The position numbers and the translations under genes were made by a program. The notes below the pieces were generated by a model, which saw only the letters and a program-made list of their open reading frames with translations, had not been told where the DNA came from and did no database searches. Shown piece by piece: positions 5,758 through 12,616 of a stretch of 12,616 nucleotides of DNA. This DNA comes from Pseudomonadota bacterium (lineage in GTDB: Bacteria; Pseudomonadota; Alphaproteobacteria; Rhizobiales; Xanthobacteraceae). Position 1 is the first letter of the stretch. Every line of letters starts with the position of its first letter. The DNA lies in contig JAEWHT010000326.1 in NCBI GenBank assembly GCA_023387695.1, positions 1 to 12,616 of the forward strand, written 5' to 3'.

Positions 5758-5760
5758 CGC

Positions 5761-6954
5761 TCAGACGATCTCGCGTGCCCTGAGCGCCGCGATTTCCGCG
5801 GCATCGAAGCCGAGCTCGCCCAGCACGGCATCCGTATCCGCGCCAAGCTCCGGCGCCATCCGGTCGAGCTTGCCGCCGCCATGTGCAAGCTTGAAGCCGC
5901 TGCCGGCAAAGCGCAGGCGGCCGTAGGGCGTATCCAGCTCCTGGATCGCGCCGCGCGCTTTGATCTGCGGGTGGTCGATGATTTCCTCGACCTTCCAGAT
6001 GCTGGCGCAGGGCGCGCCGGCATCCTCGAGGATTTTCTCCCACTCGCGTGCGGGCTTTGCTGCAAGCGCCTCTTCGATAATGGCGCGCAGCGCGGGCTCG
6101 TTTTCGTTGCGGGAAAACCAGTCGGCGAAGCGCGGATCGCTTAGCGTGTCCTCGCGGCCGAGCGTCGACATCAGCACGCGGTATTGCTTCTCGTTATTGA
6201 CGGCAAGCAGGATGTGGCCGTCGCCGCATTTGAAAAGATTTGCCGTGGTCCGCCGGCTCACGGCTTGATTGCCGGAAAGCTGCTGGCGATGGCCGGCAAC
6301 AGACCAGTCCGCGATCTGCCCTGACAAGAACGCCATCGTCGCCTCCAGCATTGAGACGTCGACGAACTGCCCCTTGCCGGTGCGGTCGCGCTGGTACAGC
6401 GCGCTCGATACGCCGAACGCGGCCGTTGCACCGGAAAGAACATCGCAGACCGCAAAGCCCGCGCGCGTTGGGCCAGTTTCTGGATGGCCGGTGATCGCCA
6501 TGATGCCTGACAGCGCCTGGATCTTGCCGTCATAGCCGGGCTGCAGGCGATCAGGGCCGGTTTGGCCGAAACCCGATACCGCGCAATAGATCAGCTTCGG
6601 ATTGATCGCAGAGAGCGCCTCATAACCGATGCCAAGCTTGTCCATCACGCCCGGCCGGAAGTTCTCCATGACGACGTCGACCTGCGCCGCAAGCTTCTTC
6701 ACGATCGCGATCGCGTCGGGCTTTTGCAGATCGAGCGTCAGGCTGCGCTTGTTGCCGTTGATGGCCTGGAACGCTGGCGCGAGCCCGCGCTCGGCCCATT
6801 CGCGACTGAGCGGCGTGCGACGCATGTCCTCGCCCTCGCGCCGCTCGACCTTGATGACGTCGGCTCCGAGAAGCGCGAGCTGATAGCTCGCGTAGGGGCC
6901 GGCCAACACTTGCGTGAAGTCCAGGATCTTCACGCCCTCGAACGGTCGCGTCAC
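5761..6954 (-). CDS. Class III (CaiB/BaiF family) CoA-transferase
   Basis: A family III acyl-CoA transferase of about 397 residues, moving CoA between carboxylic acids. Recognisable are the N-terminal GVKILDFTQVLAGPYA, the ADVIKVE strand, NGNKRSLTLDL, ENFRPGVMDKLGIGYE and PGYDGKIQALSGIMAITG, whose Asp is the expected catalytic nucleophile. The C-terminal part has the usual AREWEKILEDAGAPCASIW and HPQIKARGAI. A GTG start at 6954 is preferred: AGGGAG lies 6 bases upstream and the protein then begins MTRPFEGVKIL. An in-frame ATG at 6978 would add eight residues but lacks a ribosome site. The GrdB-like gene ends 36 bases upstream, so the two are probably an operon. Donor and acceptor acids are not readable. 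Confidence 0.93.
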   Translation of the reverse strand: MTRPFEGVKILDFTQVLAGPYASYQLALLGADVIKVERREGEDMRRTPLSREWAERGLAPAFQAINGNKRSLTLDLQKPDAIAIVKKLAAQVDVVMENFRPGVMDKLGIGYEALSAINPKLIYCAVSGFGQTGPDRLQPGYDGKIQALSGIMAITGHPETGPTRAGFAVCDVLSGATAAFGVSSALYQRDRTGKGQFVDVSMLEATMAFLSGQIADWSVAGHRQQLSGNQAVSRRTTANLFKCGDGHILLAVNNEKQYRVLMSTLGREDTLSDPRFADWFSRNENEPALRAIIEEALAAKPAREWEKILEDAGAPCASIWKVEEIIDHPQIKARGAIQELDTPYGRLRFAGSGFKLAHGGGKLDRMAPELGADTDAVLGELGFDAAEIAALRAREIV

Positions 6955-6990
6955 GTCTCTCTCCCTTTTTGTTGTCATTATCGGAGGACG

Positions 6991-7920
6991 TCAGGCTGCG
7001 CGATTGCCGCGCGCGATCTCCTTCTGCTTGTCGAATTCGGCGCGGCGGCGTGCCAGTTCCTCCGGCGAAAGCTGCGCGACATTGTTATAGTCGAGCTTCC
7101 AGGAGGCGTCCTCATTCCAGCGCAGCGGCGATTGCATTGTCGTCTGCGGTCCGCCGGCGGTCTCCAGTACTTTCAACGCCAACTCCAGCGTCTGTGCCTG
7201 CGAAGCGATGTCATGCGGCTTGCCGGCGGAATTGCCGAGCGGGAAATCGGAGAACAGGAAGCGCGGCACCGCGGCGTGCTCGATAATGTCCTTGGCGCAG
7301 CCCATGATCACAGTCGGGATGCCATTCCGCTCCAGGTGCCGCGCCACCAGCGCGGTGGTCTGGTGACACACCGGGCAGTTCGGCACCAGCACGGCAACAT
7401 CGACCTTGTCGGCGATGCAGCGCGCCAAAATCTCCGGCGCATCGGTGTCGAGCGTGACGCGATGGCTGCGATTGGTCGGTGCGCCGAAGAAGCGCGGCGC
7501 GACTTCGCCGATCCGGCCCGCCGCCTGCGCTTTCAAAAGCTGCGGCAGTGGAAACCAGGTGCCGTTGTCGGTCGCCGACGTGTGCTTGCGATCGTAGCCG
7601 ATATGCGAGATGCGCAAATCGTGCGCTTTCGACGTGTCGCCGTCATAGACCTGGTAAAACTTCGCGCTGCCATTATACGCCGCGCCCGGCCCCTGATCGC
7701 CCTTGGTCGGATCGTACGGCGCAGCCGTGGTGATGATGGTGACGCGAGACTTCGCCAGCGGCTTCTTCAGCGGCTGGAAAGGGGCCTCGATGTAGTGCGC
7801 CCAGCGATAGGCCGTCGTGTAGCCGATCGCGGCGTAATAATCCCGCGTTCGCTGCATATAGGGGACGGGGGAATCGTAGTCAGGCGCAAAGCCAAATTCA
7901 TCGTCGCGCGGGGCGGACAT
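6991..7920 (-). CDS. GrdB-like (glycine/sarcosine/betaine reductase selenoprotein B family) protein with CPVC motif
   Basis: A 309-residue soluble protein resembling the GRDB family, known from Stickland-type reductases of anaerobes. The best signature is VDVAVLVPNCPVCHQTT (about residues 173-189), followed by LVARHLERNGIPTVIMG and PRFLFSDFPLGNSAGKP. In true GrdB proteins a selenocysteine motif is essential; here Cys182 and Cys185 form an ordinary CxxC pair with no in-frame TGA, so a thiol-based version is expected. AGGAG lies about 8 bases before the ATG. It is first in a probable two-gene operon with the CoA-transferase. No glycine reductase A or C subunit or thioredoxin gene is nearby, so the true substrate is unknown. 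An aerobic role in breaking a C-N or C-X bond is speculation. Confidence 0.8.
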   Translation of the reverse strand: MSAPRDDEFGFAPDYDSPVPYMQRTRDYYAAIGYTTAYRWAHYIEAPFQPLKKPLAKSRVTIITTAAPYDPTKGDQGPGAAYNGSAKFYQVYDGDTSKAHDLRISHIGYDRKHTSATDNGTWFPLPQLLKAQAAGRIGEVAPRFFGAPTNRSHRVTLDTDAPEILARCIADKVDVAVLVPNCPVCHQTTALVARHLERNGIPTVIMGCAKDIIEHAAVPRFLFSDFPLGNSAGKPHDIASQAQTLELALKVLETAGGPQTTMQSPLRWNEDASWKLDYNNVAQLSPEELARRRAEFDKQKEIARGNRAA

Positions 7921-7950
7921 GGGCGCGTCTCCTGGTTCTTGTTGACGCCC

Positions 7951-7979
7951 AGACTAGAGATAGTCGGCGGTTTGCTCAA
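7951..7979 (-). promoter_or_regulatory. Possible promoter of the GrdB-like/CoA-transferase operon
   Basis: On the - strand TTGAGC (complement of 7974-7979) and TAGTCT (complement of 7951-7956) are 17 bases apart, giving a leader of about 25 bases before the ATG at 7920. The rest of the 103-base gap (7921-8023) holds nothing further that I can support; no clear terminator for the NudK-like gene is seen. Confidence 0.45.
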
Positions 7980-8023
7980 CAGGCGCCACAGCTACGCAGG
8001 TCAGAATTGCCGCGCCGGTGGGG

Positions 8024-8605
8024 CTATTTGAAAATATGCAGCGCCGCGTATTGCAGCAGCATGATCGCCTTGCCGTCGATGATGCGGCCATCGGCGATCA
8101 TCGCCAGTGCCTCGTCGATGCCGACCTCCAGCACCTCGATGTCCTCGCCTTCGTGCTCGAGGCCGCCGCCGGCGCTAACCCGCATATCTGGCTCGTATTC
8201 GGCGACGAAGAAGTGCAGCTTCTCCGTCACGGCGCCGGGGCTCATGAAGGCTTCGAACACCTTGTGGACGTCGTGTAGGCGATAGCCGGTTTCCTCTTCG
8301 GCCTCGGCGCGGATGCGCACCTCGGGCGAAGCGTCGTCCAAGACGCCGGCGGCCGCCTCGATCATGAGATCATCGTAGCCGCGGATGAACGCCGGCAGGC
8401 GGAACTGGCGCACCAGGATCACGGTGCGCCCGGCACGATTGTAGGGCAATATCGCGGCGGCATTGTCGCGCTCGTAGGTTTCGCGGTGTTGCGTCTGCCA
8501 CTCGCCACTGGCGCGCCGGTATTCGAACGTCGTGTTCTTCAGCGTCGTCCAGCCGTTCGAGAGCACGCGGACGTCCTTGATGCGGACGCGGTCGGAAATG
8601 GTCAT
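8024..8605 (-). CDS. nudK: NudK-like NUDIX nucleoside diphosphate-sugar hydrolase
   Basis: A 193-residue NUDIX enzyme of the YffH/AdpP type (GDP-mannose or ADP-ribose pyrophosphatase). The N-terminal half has the family's DVRVLSNGWTTLKNTTFEYRR and AAAILPYNRAGRTVILVRQFRLPAF. The NUDIX box, about residues 87-109, is GVLDDASPEVRIRAEAEEETGY. This matches the slightly longer GLLDxxxPExxIRxEAxEETGY form that I associate with E. coli NudK, where the usual RE pair is spread as R-x-E. The C-terminal half includes FMSPGAVTEKLHFFVAEY. Specificity for GDP-mannose versus ADP-ribose cannot be decided here. It is last in a tight leftward run, 9 bases after the GNAT gene. Confidence 0.9.
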   Translation of the reverse strand: MTISDRVRIKDVRVLSNGWTTLKNTTFEYRRASGEWQTQHRETYERDNAAAILPYNRAGRTVILVRQFRLPAFIRGYDDLMIEAAAGVLDDASPEVRIRAEAEEETGYRLHDVHKVFEAFMSPGAVTEKLHFFVAEYEPDMRVSAGGGLEHEGEDIEVLEVGIDEALAMIADGRIIDGKAIMLLQYAALHIFK

Positions 8606-8614
8606 GATTGTCTT

Positions 8615-9052
8615 TCAGTGTTCGCGGCCGTCGAGCCACTTCTGGAACATCACCGAGGTCGATTCCTCGAAGCCGAGCGACTGGTAGAACGCATTGGCCT
8701 GCGCGTTCTCGCGGCGGACCAGCAACTGCAGCTTGGCGATGCCGGCCTGGCGCAGCCAGTCTTCGGCCCCCGCCATGATCGCCCGGCCGTAGCCGCGCTT
8801 GCGCCCGTCGGGATCGACGGCGACGTAATAAACCCAACCGCGATGGCCGTCATGGCCGACCATGACGGTCGCAACGATCGCGCCATTGTCGCGACCGATC
8901 AGCACCGTCGAATTGTCGCGTCGCCGCGCCAGTGCGATGTCGGCATGCGGATCGTTCCAAGGCCGCGTCAGGCCGCAGCGCTGCCACAGCGCAACGACGG
9001 TCTCGACATCGGCATCGCCAATCGCATCAATCGTAACAGCAGCCACGGTCAC
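8615..9052 (-). CDS. GNAT-family N-acetyltransferase (YpeA-like)
   Basis: A 145-residue acetyl-CoA-dependent acyltransferase. The acetyl-CoA pyrophosphate-binding loop is DGRKRGYGRAIM (about residues 82-93), preceded by the beta strand WVYYVAVDP. The C-terminal ENAQANAFYQSLGFEE is the usual GNAT motif B. The early CGLTRPWNDPHADI stretch is typical of the YpeA subgroup. The substrate is unknown. The GTG start (9050-9052) overlaps the stop of the FAD-oxidase gene in a 4-base GTGA, a sign of translational coupling. A second GTG two codons later is an alternative start. Confidence 0.92.
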   Translation of the reverse strand: MTVAAVTIDAIGDADVETVVALWQRCGLTRPWNDPHADIALARRRDNSTVLIGRDNGAIVATVMVGHDGHRGWVYYVAVDPDGRKRGYGRAIMAGAEDWLRQAGIAKLQLLVRRENAQANAFYQSLGFEESTSVMFQKWLDGREH

Positions 9053-10491
9053 AGCACCTTCCCCGGATTCATGATGCCGTGCGGATCGAGCATCGCTTTG
9101 ATCGACCGCATCAGTTCGATCGCGGTTTTGTCCTTCACATCGGGCAGCTCGTCGCGCTTGAGTACGCCGATGCCATGCTCGGCGGAGATCGAGCCGCCCA
9201 TGCGCAGCACGATCTCAAATACAACGGCGTTCATCTCGTGCCAGCGCGCCAGATAGTCCGCAGTGTTAGCGCCGATCGGCTGGCTGACATTGTAGTGCAG
9301 ATTGCCGTCGCCGAGATGGCCGAACGGCACCGGCCGCGCGCCGGGGATCAGCTTCACCACGGCGGCGTTGGCTTCCTCGATGAATTCAGGCACGGCGGCG
9401 ATCGGCACCGAGATATCGTGCTTGATCGAGCCACCTTCCGGCTTCTGCGCCGACGACATCTCCTCGCGCAGCTTCCAGAAGCCATTGCGCTGGGTGAGGT
9501 TGGCTGCGATCACGGCGTCGTCGACGATTTCCTCCTCCATGGCGCGGGCGAGGATCGTCTCCAGCGGCGTGCGGGCGTCGTCGCCTGGCGAGGACAATTC
9601 CATCAGCACGTACCAGGGATGCTTCTCGCTAAGGGGGGCGCGCACGTCGATGCCGTGGCGGACCGAGAAATCCACCGCCATCTCCGACAGCAACTCGAAG
9701 CTCGTCAGCGCGTTCGCCGCTTCGCTTTGTGCGATCGTCAGCAGCTTCAGCGCCGCCGCCGGCGACTTCAACCCGACATAGGCGGTCTCGATCGCCCGCG
9801 GCTTCGGAAACAATTTCAATGTCGCGGCCGTGATGATGCCGAGCGTGCCTTCGGCGCCGATGAAGAGGTTGTGCAGATTGTAGCCGGTGTTGTCCTTCTT
9901 CAGCTTCGACAGCACGTTGAGCACGCGGCCGTCGGCGAGCACGACCTCGAGCCCCAGCGCCATCTCGCGCGCCACACCATAGGCGAGCGCCGCGGTGCCG
10001 CCGGCATTGGTCGAGAGGTTGCCGCCGATGGTGCAGCTTCCTTCAGCCCCCAGGGACAGCGGAAACAGTCGGTCCACGTCAGACGCCTTCTGCTGTGCGA
10101 TCTGCAACACGACGCCGGCCTCACATGTCATGGTGTTGGACGCGGTGTCGACTTCGCGGATCTTGTCCAGGCGCCGCAGCGACACCACCACCTCGCCATT
10201 GTGCGGCGTTTGGCCGCCGACGAGGCCGGTGTTGCCACCCTGCGGCACCAGAGCGATCTTGTGTTCGGAGGCGAGCTTGCAGATCGCAGAGACCTCAGCC
10301 GTCGAGCCCGGACGGAGCACCAGCGGCGAGCGGCCGTGGAAAAGATTGCGCTCCTCGGTGACGTAGGCCTGGATATCGGCCGCGTCAGTGATCGCGTGCT
10401 TGTCGCCGACGATCTTGCGGAATTGCGCGATCAGCTCGGGCGCAAGCGGCGGGGTGGCGGATTGATTGATGTTCATGTCGTCTTCTTTCAT
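9049..10491 (-). CDS. FAD-linked oxidase (D-2-hydroxyglutarate/D-lactate dehydrogenase type)
   Basis: A 480-residue flavoenzyme of the vanillyl-alcohol-oxidase fold that would oxidise a D-2-hydroxy acid. The FAD-binding (PCMH) domain covers about residues 50-230: PGSTAEVSAICKLA, then QGGNTGLVGGQTP, then GAEGSCTIGGNLSTNAGG. The C-terminal cap domain carries FGHLGDGNLHYNVSQP and GGSISAEHGIGVLKRD, whose histidines are conserved metal or substrate ligands in the D-2-hydroxyglutarate dehydrogenase group. It ends in the typical LDPHGIMNPGKVL. An ATG at 10476 (MNINQSATPP) is an alternative start and has AAAGAAG upstream; the start at 10491 has little ribosome site. The gap to tsaC is 8 bases. D-lactate and D-2-hydroxyglutarate activity cannot be told apart by eye. 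Confidence 0.93.
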   Translation of the reverse strand: MKEDDMNINQSATPPLAPELIAQFRKIVGDKHAITDAADIQAYVTEERNLFHGRSPLVLRPGSTAEVSAICKLASEHKIALVPQGGNTGLVGGQTPHNGEVVVSLRRLDKIREVDTASNTMTCEAGVVLQIAQQKASDVDRLFPLSLGAEGSCTIGGNLSTNAGGTAALAYGVAREMALGLEVVLADGRVLNVLSKLKKDNTGYNLHNLFIGAEGTLGIITAATLKLFPKPRAIETAYVGLKSPAAALKLLTIAQSEAANALTSFELLSEMAVDFSVRHGIDVRAPLSEKHPWYVLMELSSPGDDARTPLETILARAMEEEIVDDAVIAANLTQRNGFWKLREEMSSAQKPEGGSIKHDISVPIAAVPEFIEEANAAVVKLIPGARPVPFGHLGDGNLHYNVSQPIGANTADYLARWHEMNAVVFEIVLRMGGSISAEHGIGVLKRDELPDVKDKTAIELMRSIKAMLDPHGIMNPGKVL

Positions 10492-10499
10492 TCCGCGTT

Positions 10500-11489
10500 C
10501 TAGCGTGCCACCGCGGCGCGCCGCAGTCGGTCGTTGATCGCTTCGCCCAAATCCTGTTCGGGAATCGTCATCACGGCAATCGCCTTCGGCGCCTTCGCAT
10601 CAAGAGCGCGAAGATAGCCGAACAGATTGGCCGCGGCTTCATCGAGATCAGCGGCCGGCGACAAATTCATGACAGCGGCGGCGGCCTCCTGGCCGGGCAG
10701 ACGATCCGGGCCGAACGCCAGCAGCGCTTCACCTGGTGTCACATCGCGCGCGTTCAGCCGCACGTTGGCGCGCGGGGCATAATGCGAGGCCAGCATGCCC
10801 GGCGCCAGCGGCTGGCTGTCGTCGCTCTCGGCCTCCGCAGGCGGCCGTGCCAGCGGCGCGCCAAGCACAGCCTCGATCCGTTCGCGCGAGAGCCCGCCGG
10901 GCCGCAGCAGCATCGGCGCCTCGAAACAGCCGACGATGGTCGATTCGACGCCGACTGCGACCGGCCCGCCATCGACGATCAGGTCGATCCGCCCGGCAAG
11001 GTCGCTCTCGACATGCGCAGCCAGCGTCGGCGAGACGTGGCCCGAAATATTCGCGGACGGCGCCACCACCGCCCCGCCAAAGGCGCGCAAGATCGCTTCC
11101 GCCACGGGGTGGGCGGGAATGCGGATTGCGACGGTGTCGAGGCCGGCGGTGGCGAGATCGGCCACCGGGCAATCGACCGTCTTCGGCACCACCAGCGTCA
11201 GCGGCCCCGGCCAGAACGCTTCAGCAAGCTTCAACGCGCGCGCATCGAATCGCCCGATCCGCCGCGCGGCCGCGAGGTCGGGCACATGGGCGATCAGCGG
11301 ATTGAAGGCCGGCCGGCCCTTGGCGCTGTAGATGTGGGCGACCGCTGTGGCATTGCCGGCGTCTGCGCCAAGCCCATAGACCGTCTCGGTCGGAAACGCG
11401 ACCAGCCCGCCGGCGGCCAAGGTCCGGGCGGCGGCTTCCGCGCCGGCGTCGCCGGCTGGTAAAATCAGCGTTTCAAGACCCGTTTTCAC
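10500..11489 (-). CDS. tsaC: L-threonylcarbamoyladenylate synthase (TsaC/Sua5, two-domain form)
   Basis: Makes threonylcarbamoyl-AMP from threonine, bicarbonate and ATP for the t6A37 modification of ANN-decoding tRNAs. The YrdC domain spans about residues 15-205, with PTETVYGLG, KGRPAFNPLI, FWPGPLTLVV, APSANISG and GVESTIV. A linker containing LAPGMLASHYAPR leads to a C-terminal Sua5 domain (about 240-329), so this is the longer Sua5 form rather than short TsaC. The longest open frame starts at 11585 inside the tRNA-Pro gene and cannot be right. The GTG at 11489, giving MKTGLETLILPAG, is chosen; GAGGA lies about 11 bases upstream. It is first in a four-gene leftward run. Confidence 0.93.
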   Translation of the reverse strand: MKTGLETLILPAGDAGAEAAARTLAAGGLVAFPTETVYGLGADAGNATAVAHIYSAKGRPAFNPLIAHVPDLAAARRIGRFDARALKLAEAFWPGPLTLVVPKTVDCPVADLATAGLDTVAIRIPAHPVAEAILRAFGGAVVAPSANISGHVSPTLAAHVESDLAGRIDLIVDGGPVAVGVESTIVGCFEAPMLLRPGGLSRERIEAVLGAPLARPPAEAESDDSQPLAPGMLASHYAPRANVRLNARDVTPGEALLAFGPDRLPGQEAAAAVMNLSPAADLDEAAANLFGYLRALDAKAPKAIAVMTIPEQDLGEAINDRLRRAAVAR

Positions 11490-11516
11490 AGGGACAAAAT
11501 TCCTCGTATCGGCCGC

Positions 11517-11545
11517 TTGCGGTGCGCCAAACCCGACGCTATAAG
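11517..11545 (+). promoter_or_regulatory. Predicted promoter of tRNA-Pro
   Basis: TTGCGG (11517-11522), 17 bases, TATAAG (11540-11545), with the mature tRNA beginning 13 bases downstream at 11558. This is a good sigma-70 type promoter for a stable RNA. It lies in the gap between tsaC and the tRNA. Confidence 0.65.
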
Positions 11546-11557
11546 CCGGCCTCTTGT

Positions 11558-11634
11558 CGGAGTGTGGCTCAGCCCGGTAGAGCACTGCGTTCGGGACGCA
11601 GGGGTCGCAGGTTCGAATCCTGCCACTCCGACCA
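11558..11634 (+). tRNA. tRNA-Pro (anticodon CGG)
   Basis: A 77-base tRNA with the encoded CCA end. Acceptor arms CGGAGTG and CACTCCG pair fully, with A as discriminator. The anticodon stem CTGCG/CGCAG encloses TTCGGGA, so the anticodon is CGG (11592-11594), which reads CCG codons. The T arm GCAGG-TTCGAAT-CCTGC is canonical, and the D arm has GGCTCAGCCCGGTAGAGC. No intron or mismatch is seen. Confidence 0.97.
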
Positions 11635-11659
11635 TTCTTCCAAAAGTTGACGTTTTCCA

Positions 11660-11702
11660 GAGGCTTGGCGGACCGGCCGCCAGCGCCTCGGGGGTCCTTT
11701 TT
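11660..11702 (+). terminator. Probable terminator after tRNA-Pro
   Basis: GAGGC (11660-11664) pairs with GCCTC (11685-11689), and GGCGG (11667-11671) with CCGCC (11677-11681), around a 5-base loop with a small internal loop. TTTTT at 11698-11702 follows 8 bases after the stem, longer than ideal. The remaining 11703-11821 stretch holds no gene that I can support. Confidence 0.55.
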
Positions 11703-11821
11703 GCAACGATTTTGAGGGCGGGTCCACGGCCGATTTGGCCGGGCAGGGCGGCTTGTCTCCGCGGCATGGCTTGCTTGCCCTGACTCCCGCGGTTCAGCGC
11801 TGTGAGCAGTTGGTCAGAGGC

Positions 11822-12148
11822 CTAGCGCCGCGTCACCAGGACACCCAGCAGAAAAGCCACCATCAGCGACGGCAGCGGCGCCTCGCGCACCATGCTGCGG
11901 ACGATGTCGGACCAGTGCTGATCCGGAGCTAACCTTGGTGACGTGATCTCGGCGGCCGGCGCGATGCCCCACTCTGTCGCGAGCTCGGCGATCTCGCTTT
12001 TGGCGAGGCGCACGCCGTCACGGATGCGGAAGATTGCAGCGCCGGCGCGCTCACGCGGCGCAAGCAGCATCAACGTGGTGACCGCAGTGCGCAACGTCAT
12101 CTCGCCGAAGCCTTGCAGCCTCACCGCCTCTTCGGGGTCGGACATCAT
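11822..12148 (-). CDS. Hypothetical protein with C-terminal membrane anchor (108 aa)
   Basis: A 108-residue protein with no recognised domain. Residues 1-60 are amphipathic and possibly helical (FGEMTLRTAVTTLMLLAPRE), and the end, about residues 91-106 (PLPSLMVAFLLGVLV before TRR), looks like a single membrane-spanning segment closed by two arginines. That fits a tail-anchored inner-membrane protein. The ATG at 12148 is preferred because GAGGA lies about 8 bases upstream; a GTG at 12163 would place the same GAGGA inside the coding region. It follows the 37-residue frame after a 27-base gap, so the two are probably co-transcribed. Function unknown. Confidence 0.65.
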   Translation of the reverse strand: MMSDPEEAVRLQGFGEMTLRTAVTTLMLLAPRERAGAAIFRIRDGVRLAKSEIAELATEWGIAPAAEITSPRLAPDQHWSDIVRSMVREAPLPSLMVAFLLGVLVTRR

Positions 12149-12175
12149 GCGAATGTTCCTCACAGCGCCAATTCT

Positions 12176-12289
12176 TCACGACGCGAAGTGGCGCGCGATG
12201 GTGAATGCCATCGTCGCGCACAGGACCAGCGTGGAAACCGCGCCGGCCACACCGCGCGCGAAATGGGCTCGCGTCAGATGCCTGGTCAT
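12176..12289 (-). CDS. Candidate 37-aa single-span membrane peptide
   Basis: A short frame, ATG at 12289 to TGA at 12176. It starts MTRHLTRAHFARGVAG, then a hydrophobic AVSTLVLCATMAFTIA and a short RHFAS end. The basic N-terminus followed by about 16-18 hydrophobic residues fits a single membrane span with the N-terminus in the cytoplasm. GGAG sits 7 bases before the ATG, a very good ribosome site, and the next gene in the same direction follows closely. A longer frame overlapping it (12051-12326, another frame) is rich in His and Arg and overlaps the next gene heavily, so it is judged spurious. Function unknown. Confidence 0.5.
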   Translation of the reverse strand: MTRHLTRAHFARGVAGAVSTLVLCATMAFTIARHFAS

Positions 12290-12365
12290 GATCTTGCTCC
12301 ATGCTCACCATGAGAATGGCGGGCATGGGCGTTGGTTCCCCCCAAGCGATGCAGACGAGGTCCGT

Positions 12366-12590
12366 CTACTTCCGCAACAAGTCCCGCAAGGCTGCCGTCG
12401 CTTCGGCGCAGCGGATGTCGTCGATCTCCCGCGACAGGCTCAGTGCGCTCGATTTCAGCTCGTCGATCTTCCAGCTTTCTGGATGCTGGCTCTCGAGCTG
12501 GTTGAGCCGCTTGTTCAAATCGTCCAGTTTCGATTGAAGCTGCCCGATGCTGGCGGCTCCATTCACGTTCCAAACGCGCTGTGCACGCAT
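12366..12590 (-). CDS. Small coiled-coil hypothetical protein (74 aa)
   Basis: A 74-residue charged helical protein. Residues about 14-36 have heptad spacing (SIGQLQSKLDDLNKRLNQLE), and a second helix follows from about 42 (IDELKSSALSLSREIDDIR), ending in LRDLLRK. It has no signal peptide or membrane segment and one cysteine (Cys61). GGGAG lies 5 bases before the ATG. It may form a helical hairpin or oligomer. No named family is recognised. It precedes the 37-residue frame by 76 bases, in the same direction. Confidence 0.68.
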   Translation of the reverse strand: MRAQRVWNVNGAASIGQLQSKLDDLNKRLNQLESQHPESWKIDELKSSALSLSREIDDIRCAEATAALRDLLRK

Positions 12591-12616
12591 CGTCGCTCCC
12601 CTGCTAGTCTCACGGC

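Noticed and set aside
7490..7560. Selenocysteine insertion in the GrdB-like gene
   Set aside because: The motif position is encoded by ordinary cysteine codons, and no in-frame TGA lies within the gene.
6562..8031. 489-codon open frame on the + strand
   Set aside because: It lies opposite the CoA-transferase and GrdB-like genes and spans their junction; no recognisable domain.
9079..10503. 474-codon open frame on the + strand
   Set aside because: It is the shadow of the FAD-oxidase gene; its His/Arg-rich translation has no motif.
11486..11767. 93-codon - strand frame containing VGVAGFEPATPASRTQCSTG
   Set aside because: This is the well-known false protein from translating the complement of a tRNA gene, here tRNA-Pro.
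12051..12326. 91-codon - strand frame beginning MPAILMVSMEQ
   Set aside because: It has a G-rich stretch upstream, but overlaps most of the 37-residue frame and part of the 108-residue gene in another frame, and its translation is His/Arg-rich.

Overview
The window is GC-rich, densely coding DNA from an alphaproteobacterium. It is most likely Bradyrhizobium or a close relative such as Rhodopseudomonas. This is inferred from a TIGR02301-type protein (a family I know from alphaproteobacteria), several lineage-type small hypothetical genes, and a 91-bp inverted repeat of the GTAGGGTGGGCAAAG type that I associate with Bradyrhizobium intergenic regions. No phage, plasmid, insertion-sequence or CRISPR signature was seen.

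Left part (1-1960, + strand). The last 23 codons of a rhodanese-type sulfurtransferase are followed by an ECF sigma factor, a secreted DUF4142 protein and a secreted amicyanin-like cupredoxin, closed by a strong terminator. The sigma gene and the DUF4142 gene are each preceded by the same bipartite element, GGGAAC-N16-CATCCAAT. This looks like a self-activating sigma factor driving a two-gene periplasmic output, with no anti-sigma gene visible beside it. The element also shows that the longest reading frames of both genes start too far upstream.

1968-3734 (- strand). A small hypothetical gene, then a likely three-gene operon read right to left: a conserved hypothetical protein, a NUDIX hydrolase and a secreted TIGR02301-type protein. 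Divergent from it is an SRAP (YedK/HMCES-type) abasic-site DNA-protein crosslinking protein (3797-4561) whose last five residues resemble a beta-clamp-binding motif. It ends in a REP/MITE-like hairpin.

4677-5757. A tautomerase-family enzyme and a TetR regulator are divergent. They share a 103-bp control region holding three related palindromes (core AACGRTCGTT) that overlap the predicted promoters, so this looks like a self-contained repressor circuit.

5761-7920 (- strand). A GrdB-like (glycine reductase selenoprotein B family) protein with a CPVC motif lies upstream of a class III CoA-transferase, with its own predicted promoter.

8024-11489 (- strand). A tight four-gene run: tsaC/sua5 (tRNA t6A synthesis), an FAD-linked oxidase, a GNAT acetyltransferase and a NudK-like NUDIX hydrolase. 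Divergent from tsaC is a tRNA-Pro(CGG) gene with promoter, encoded CCA and a probable terminator.

Right end (11822-12590, - strand). Three small proteins of unknown function: a coiled-coil protein, a 37-aa probable membrane peptide and a 108-aa protein with a C-terminal membrane segment.
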